A DNA stretch of 64,000 nt from Scalesia atractyloides (taxonomy: Eukaryota; Streptophyta; Magnoliopsida; Asterales; Asteraceae). Positions within the stretch are counted from its first letter, which is position 1. Each line of letters opens with the position of its first letter. The notes beneath the pieces were generated by a model, which was not told the origin of the DNA, did no database searches, and saw only the letters and a list, made by a program, of their open reading frames with translations. The translations under genes were made by a program, and so were the position numbers. Below, one piece after another: positions 58,777 to 64,000 of the stretch. The stretch spans positions 34,535,476-34,599,475 of the forward strand of contig CAMTDV010000022.1 in NCBI GenBank assembly GCA_947069175.1. Reading direction: 5' to 3'.

Positions 58777-59612
58777 TCTGTTAACTCTAGGAAACAAATG
58801 AAATTTATAGTCAATTATAGATCAAAAGGCTGCGCTAAACTGAAAACCGTAATCGGCTATTCAACCGTCCAAAACGTTTAAAAATGCGAATTCTGTTTTA
58901 TAACCGATGCACCGACGATTCTAATCAAGTTTGCCTTGAATGAACTTGAATTCCAGAAGTATATCGGTTTTTATAACCGAAGACATTCAATATCAGAATT
59001 ACTTCAATCTTTGCTCTCTCCCGCGACTCAGAAACATTCCACAAACCTGCCATTTCACTTTCGTCATACTTCCAGTTCATCAGAAAGGTTTATTTTACTC
59101 GCCGGAAAATTCTGCAAGTTCGCCGAAAAACCGTATTCTTCATCAAAACGGTAAGTCTTTCAATACCGTCGTAGTTTAACAATTGTTAAGCTATTTCTAA
59201 CTCGAACCTTTCAATTGAAATCAAATTCAGACGCTGCTATCGGATAATTCCAATTCGCCGGAAAATTTCTGGAAATCTTTATTTTCATTGTGAATCGGTA
59301 AGGACATTCAAACACTTTGTTAACGTTTTTTTATCACTTCAATTTCACGATTAGCTAATCAAAATGGTTAATTGTCTGGTTCAGTTGAAGTTCATAACAA
59401 CAGAGACCGACACCTTGCCGGAATCCTGAAATAAATCGTTCACCGGTATGTTTACTTCTAATTATCGTCTCTGCCATTTCATATTAGTTTGTACAATGTT
59501 TATCCATCGAACTAAACAAGATATAGCGGTGTAATCTACTGCCTGTAAAAACGAACGAAGAAGATGAACTGTGATAACATTATAAGAATAATTAAAATTG
59601 GTATTTTGAACG

Positions 59613-59695
59613 GGTTAGAACACAGTCCAGCGGTGGACTGTGTGCGAACAAAAACACGCACACGCCGCGAGTTCGAACCCTGATACACGCACCCT
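59613..59695 (+). other. tRNA-like module 2 in the 3' LTR
   Basis: Hairpin cacagtcca-gcgg-tggactgtg in the D-arm position, then GCGAGTTCGAACCC as B box about 40 bp later. Confidence 0.7.
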
Positions 59696-59784
59696 CTATG
59701 TAATAAAAACGTTTTATTTTTCTAACTGAACTGGGTTAATTCAAGTTAGTTGTTAAGTATAAAAAAAAGTTGTATATTAACCAA

Positions 59785-59868
59785 GTTAGACACACAGTCC
59801 AGCGGTGGACTGTGTGTCACGTTAAACCACAGGTCCCGGGTTCGAGACCTGTGGAGTACACCGAGTCG
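59785..59868 (+). other. tRNA-like module 3 in the 3' LTR
   Basis: Perfect 13 bp stem gacacacagtcca / tggactgtgtgtc with loop gcgg (59789-59818), then a second stem-loop: 'ccacaggtc', 'ccgggttcgag', 'acctgtgg', in which the B box GGTTCGAGACC lies in the loop region. Confidence 0.75.
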
Positions 59869-59950
59869 TTACGTGGAATCTTTTTAAAATAAATGATTTT
59901 CGGATTAATCTAATTAGTATATAAATATAATTAAAAACAGAATTATTTCA

Positions 59951-60030
59951 GGTTAGACACGTAGCTCAGTTGGTAGAGCTGCGTGCACGCGTACGGGAGG
60001 TCTCGGGTTCGAGCCTCACCCAGCGCGTTT
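59951..60030 (+). other. tRNA-like module 4 in the 3' LTR
   Basis: TAGCTCAGTTGGTAGAGC is an exact tRNA D-arm sequence; a palindromic 'gcgtgcacgc' follows where the anticodon arm would be, then CGGGTTCGAGCC (B box). It corresponds to 44524-44600. The most tRNA-like of the set. Confidence 0.78.
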
Positions 60031-60045
60031 CAGTCACACAATAAA

Positions 60046-60097
60046 CCGGTCAAACGGTCAAAGTCAAAAAGTCAACGGTCAACCCAAAAAGTCAACA
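60046..60097 (-). promoter_or_regulatory. Cluster of W-box-like motifs
   Basis: Six (A/G)GTCAA words in about 50 bp, i.e. six TTGAC(C/T) on the minus strand, the core recognised by WRKY factors. The solo LTR keeps two in the same place (near 44490). Binding is inference. Confidence 0.5.
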
Positions 60098-61180
60098 TAT
60101 TTTTATATTTTTATTTATTTAATTTAATTTAAAAATCAATTAAAAATACTTAAAAAAATGTTTTTAAAGATAGAAAATAGCCTTAAACTCGTAAAAATAT
60201 ATCTAAAAATTCTATTAAAATCCTAATAAAATCCACTCATTTACTATTCTTTCCGTTATTATTTAGGTTAGTTAATTCTCGTTGTTCCGCTCTTCCAACT
60301 CGTGCGCATCTCACCATCTCCAATCAAACGCACCCAATGTGAGTGAATCTTTACAAATTCCCCTGTTTAATCACGTTTTTGGGGTGTATCATGTGTCTTG
60401 CTATATATTATATTTAAATCATTGTGCATACATCATGTCATGAACAAAAGTGTATTCAGCTTGTTTCCACTGTTTGTGTGGTTATTGCTAGATTCAATTT
60501 ATTATTTTCAGTACATGCAAATTTCATAGGCCGCCGCTCCCCATTACATTATGAGCGTTGAGCAAGTTCCCCATTACATTATGAGCGTGAACCTGGCGTG
60601 CCAACATACGATCGGCTCCGTTTGATTGAGCTTTGATCGCACAGACATTTTTCATTTTCAGTACATGCAATACGATCGGCTCCGTTTGATTGAGCCTTGA
60701 TCGCGCAGTTTCATTCATGTTATTTATTGTATGATGTTGGTATGTTAATGTATGCTATCATATGTTATTGTATGTTATAGTTGCGACTGCTATTGCTGCT
60801 GTTTGATTATTTACATTTGCTCATTTATGATTATGCACAATTTTTCATTGATAAACTAAAAGAAAATAAATAATAAATGTTTATCTAACAAGGTTCACTC
60901 GCCAACTTATGTTGACCCAAAAACCCTCATTTTTACACATGATACAGGTGAACCAGCTGCAGCAAGAAACACATAGGATTTTGGACTAGAAGAATAAAAT
61001 GATTTAGAGCTTGGAATTGTTTTGTTTGGTTATTTTCTTTGTATTGTATGGACGTGCTTGGATTATTGGGAATGAAATTTTGACTTTAATAAATATGAAA
61101 CATATTAGTAAATATCATGAGCTTTGGTGACAACCCAATTATGCCCCGACTCTTATTCCGCTGCGGGTCGGGGTGTGACA

Positions 61181-62562
61181 AAATATGCGACCTATGATAC
61201 CCCCAAAAACCGATAAATAAAATAAAAGTGGGAGTTGTAAGATTCATTCACAGTGGTTGCATTTGCAATTCCTTGTAGATTAACGCACGAGTAAAGATTG
61301 AGATACCGGACGAAAGAAACGATTATCCTAGATAAGAAATACAAAGTCTACATAGCACGTAACAAATCTCAACTAAATACGTATTAATTTATTGAATTAT
61401 TGTACTATTTATTATCTGTGAGGTACGTCTTGTGTCACCAAGGTATCCTAGTTCCGAAGGATATGAGTTAGATCGGAGATCGTCACTATTTGGAAGATTA
61501 TGAGCTTTCCCAACTATATACCGTTGCGAATATATGAAAAGTAACGTATTGAAGGAACTCGATTTATCAGTTAATTTGTAAGTTTATAAGATTGTAAACT
61601 AATGAGTTAAGTTAAGTTATTTAACTTTTTATTTCAATGATATTTGAAATTAATATAAAGTAAATTAGTTAGATTGAATGGATGATATTATAACATGATT
61701 TCTAAAAACAACTAAAACTGAAACGGTGGATTTAATATCCACCATTCTGATTTTTAATAATTTCTTTTTAAATTTCTAACTAAAAAATAAGAAAGAAACT
61801 GATTTAAAAAAAAGAAACGAAATCTTCGGTTTCGATCTTGAGACATCAGGTTCATCAAGGATACACCCCACCATTGTAAACCATTTTCTACACATTGATT
61901 TGATTACGAATTGTTTTTTTTATTGGACATTGTTATCATACTTAAGCCAAAAAGAAGAATACAGTGCAGCTAAAAAAAGAGGGATATAGGTCGAACCCGT
62001 GTCCTCTCATACCTTCAAACATAGCCACAACTTATTAATGCATTGCATTGTGTTTACCGATGTACTATGTTGATATTGCAGTTAATTTATACAAGCTTTA
62101 GTTTAAATCATCTTCATATAAGTTTTAACCAACCTGATATCCTATCTTACTCCCCTTAACTCAAAAAATAATTATGTCTAACATAAACGGGCATGCATTA
62201 TACGTCGCTAGGAAAGCATTTGAAAAAAGAAAAATACCAAGAGATTCGTGGTTTTCAGTCAAGGATTTCGGCGTCGTCTTCGAGCTCCGCGATGGCACAA
62301 TATTACGTTCTGATGTTTTGAAAGTAGGGAGAGAGAGAGGTAAACGATTCTAGGGCCTTTGTGGTTTCATTTATAAAGAGGCTTGAGTTTTAAGGTTATC
62401 GGTGGGGTTAAATTACATACCAAACATGTTGCGATGATTGATGAAAAACGCATGTGAATGGAAAAGCTATATTGTGACCAGGTTCCAAATGCTTGATTAT
62501 GAAATTGAGAAATCAGATCAATTTACTTGGTGACAGATGGATCCTTGTTGTTCTTTCCATGT
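61181..62562 (-). repeat. Second copy of the minus-strand LTR segment, without nested insert
   Basis: Matches 42511-43523 joined to 45768-46128, same orientation, with scattered substitutions. It begins exactly at the end of the LTR at 61180 and ends near 62562, where both copies lose similarity after 'ctttccatgt'. It contains a tRNA-like word on the minus strand near 61985-62045 (GTGGCTATGTTTGAAGG then ACGGGTTCGACC). Confidence 0.8.
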
Positions 62563-63180
62563 TTGATGATGATGGCAGTGGGTGACAAAACTGTTTTTTT
62601 TTAAATCACATTGAGTGTTTTTGATTTAATAAGAGACAGAGATATAGTTCAATAAATAAATGGTTTAAATTGACAACTAAAAACCCTTTAATTGTTAATT
62701 AGTATCACGAAAAATTCAGGTGTTCAAATGTTAGGATCCGGATTTCAGAACGGGTCGGATTTTGGGAGTCCATTTTGACGGAGGTTACATTTGGTCTATA
62801 ACCTAGTGACTAATATAGAATTGGCACTATGCATCTACTCTTAATAACTTCTCCCACTTCGTATTTAGACCACACGGTGTGGGTGTTCTTTCTCAGCGTT
62901 GTTGCCAACCAACGTCCACACACCCACATCGTCCCCCCGCTTATTCACATCATTGTTATATGGGCTTGAAATTCTTCGCCGATGTTGAGGGCAAACAGTG
63001 TACGACATGGACGCGCTTGGTTGGTTGATTCAAACAAGCCATGAACGGCTAATTTGAGCCTAAAAAACTTTAAAATATATGTACTAACATATTTCACACC
63101 ATTTTCTAAAAAATCACACACTTCATCACTTCCCAACTTCCCATTTCTCTCCCAACTTTTATATAATTGTAAAAAAAACA
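62563..63180. other. Flank of the PIF/Harbinger-like element
   Basis: No gene seen. It probably includes the 5' terminal region of the transposon whose transposase starts at 63181. A candidate terminal sequence 'ggcactatgcatctac' begins at 62823 but I cannot find a 3 bp duplication or the partner inverted repeat in the window. Confidence 0.35.
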
Positions 63181-64000
63181 TGGAAGGCTCCATCTTTTCT
63201 TCTTCTTCTTCATTGTCGTCGTCTGGGCTTGACAATTTAATTATATTCTCGTCAGACGATGAGGGACCGGCACTCGTAATTTCAGCAGTTCAAAAGGTGG
63301 TTCAAACTTAATGGAAGACGAAGGTTGCTCCTCGGAACCCAAGAAGAGAAAATACATATTAATTGACCGAGTCACTGCACATGATTTATTGGTAAGTGAT
63401 TATTTTTCACTGAACCCTACTTATGATGATAGTACCTTTAGACATCGATCTCGTATGAGTCGTGAATTATTTCTAAGAATATTGAACGATTTATCAAGTA
63501 AATATGATTTTTTTCCAAAAAAAAAGGATACGTATGGTCGTCTAGGATTTAGCACGTTGCAAAAAGTCACAGGAGCACTTAGACAATTGGCTTATGGGAC
63601 GGCTTTCGACATTATGGATGAATATATAAAAATGTCGAAACTGGTGGCGAGGAAAAGTCCCATTATTTTTGTTAGTATCTTATCGAACTATATTTAAAAA
63701 AATTGAGAAAACCTATGTTTAGTGACACGCAACAACTTTTGGAGTTCCATGAAGAGCGACATGGTTTCCTAGGAATGATCTATAGTTAAGATTGTATGAA
63801 ATGGGAGTGGGGAAATTGTCCAACATCGTGGGCGCGGCAACACAGTAGCAGATTTCATAAAAAACAGCTATGATGCTCGAAGCAGTTGCATCTCAAGATC
63901 TTTGGATCTGACATGCATTCTTATGCCTGCTGGAAATAACAATAAAAATATTCTTAATCAATCACCCATTGTAAACGACCATATGAACGGTGTTGGGCCG
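63181..64000 (+). pseudogene. PIF/Harbinger transposase, N-terminal part, frameshifted, runs off the window
   Basis: The ATG at 63181 gives a Ser-rich start (MEGSIFSSSSSLSSSGLDNL; FSSDDEGPALV) ending at a stop near 63309. The next frame (63311-63697) continues with YILIDRVTAHDLLVSDYFSL, FRHRSRMSRELFLRILNDL, GRLGFSTLQKVTGALRQLAY, typical of the plant PIF/Harbinger 'plant transposon protein' family. A third frame near 63720-63860 reads TQQLLEFHEERHGF and DCMKWEWGNCPTSW, the latter around the first catalytic Asp of the DDE domain. At least two frameshifts and stops near 63789 and 63868-63930 disable it. The element would move by cut and paste; its partner Myb-like gene is not in view. Confidence 0.85.

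Larger units (their letters stand above)
53425..61180 (+). mobile_element. Rearranged Ty3/gypsy element with tRNA-like LTRs
   Basis: It has a truncated 5' LTR (53425-54693), gag zinc-knuckle region, protease, RT, RNase H, integrase and chromodomain-like tail (54694-58468), purine tract (58470-58502) and full 3' LTR (58503-61180). The last 1.4 kb of the 5' LTR, the primer-binding site and the gag N-terminus are missing. Flanks differ (AACAT left, AAATA right), so there is no target-site duplication: the left flank is gypsy gag, the right a related LTR. It looks like a product of recombination between elements. Confidence 0.85.
58503..61180 (+). repeat. 3' LTR of the rearranged gypsy element
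   Basis: 2,678 bp, CGTAACATTT (TG mutated to CG) to GGTCGGGGTGTGACA. It contains four tRNA-like modules, a cluster of six (A/G)GTCAA words (60046-60097), a local duplication around 'ccattacattatgagcg' and 'acgatcggctccgtttgatt' (60536-60710), and the family-wide 'tgtgagtgaatctt' near 60340. It is the most complete copy of this LTR in the window. Confidence 0.88.

Noticed and set aside
59951..60030. Functional tRNA gene
   Set aside because: D arm and T loop look right, but the acceptor ends do not pair and no proper anticodon arm is evident; kept as a tRNA-like module.
62823..62840. Terminal inverted repeat of the PIF/Harbinger element
   Set aside because: The partner end is outside the window and no 3 bp duplication can be shown.

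Overview
The window is nuclear DNA of a flowering plant. Long, nested, decayed LTR retrotransposons of the Ty1/copia and Ty3/gypsy types fill most of it, and one intron-rich Sec14-like lipid-transfer gene is the only host gene I can model. The style of the gag and accessory ORFs resembles, from memory, retrotransposons of the daisy family (Asteraceae). That placement is inference, not proven.

Layout. 1-2131: tail and 3' LTR of a Ty3/gypsy element (+). 2132-7226: remains of a Ty1/copia element (+) with a large non-pol ORF just before its 3' LTR. 7227-12203: copia element (-) with decayed pol, cut at both ends. 12204-25632: Ty3/gypsy chromovirus-like element (-) with 3.4 kb and 2.7 kb LTRs, an extra proline-rich ORF upstream of gag and two tandem arrays. 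25633-26715: 5' end of another copia element (-) with gag start, PBS and 5' LTR. 26716-31874: AT-rich DNA with B3-like and RPA-like fragments. 31875-36450: Sec14-like (SFH-type) gene (-). 36451-39300: AT-rich DNA with a FAR1-like fragment and an array of hairpin-forming repeats. 39300-46128: a cluster of related gypsy LTRs, one pair inverted and one solo LTR nested in another. 46129-61180: gypsy gag and pol of that family, interrupted by a 5.6 kb copia element lacking pol (47174-52752, TSD CATGG) and joined to a rearranged gypsy element (53425-61180). 61181-62562: second copy of the LTR segment found around the solo LTR. 63181-64000: start of a PIF/Harbinger transposase pseudogene running off the end.

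The most unusual signal is in the gypsy LTRs of the right half (53425-54693, 58503-61180, solo copy 43524-45767). They carry an ordered set of tRNA-like modules with A-box-like and B-box-like sequences, some reshaped into perfect hairpins. The same order and relative strands recur in diverged copies, so they are part of the LTR rather than chance. This recalls Cassandra elements, whose LTRs carry 5S rRNA sequence, but with tRNA-like parts.

No retroelement here looks able to move on its own: each has stop codons, frameshifts or missing domains. The SFH-type gene has consistent splice sites and phases throughout and looks intact.
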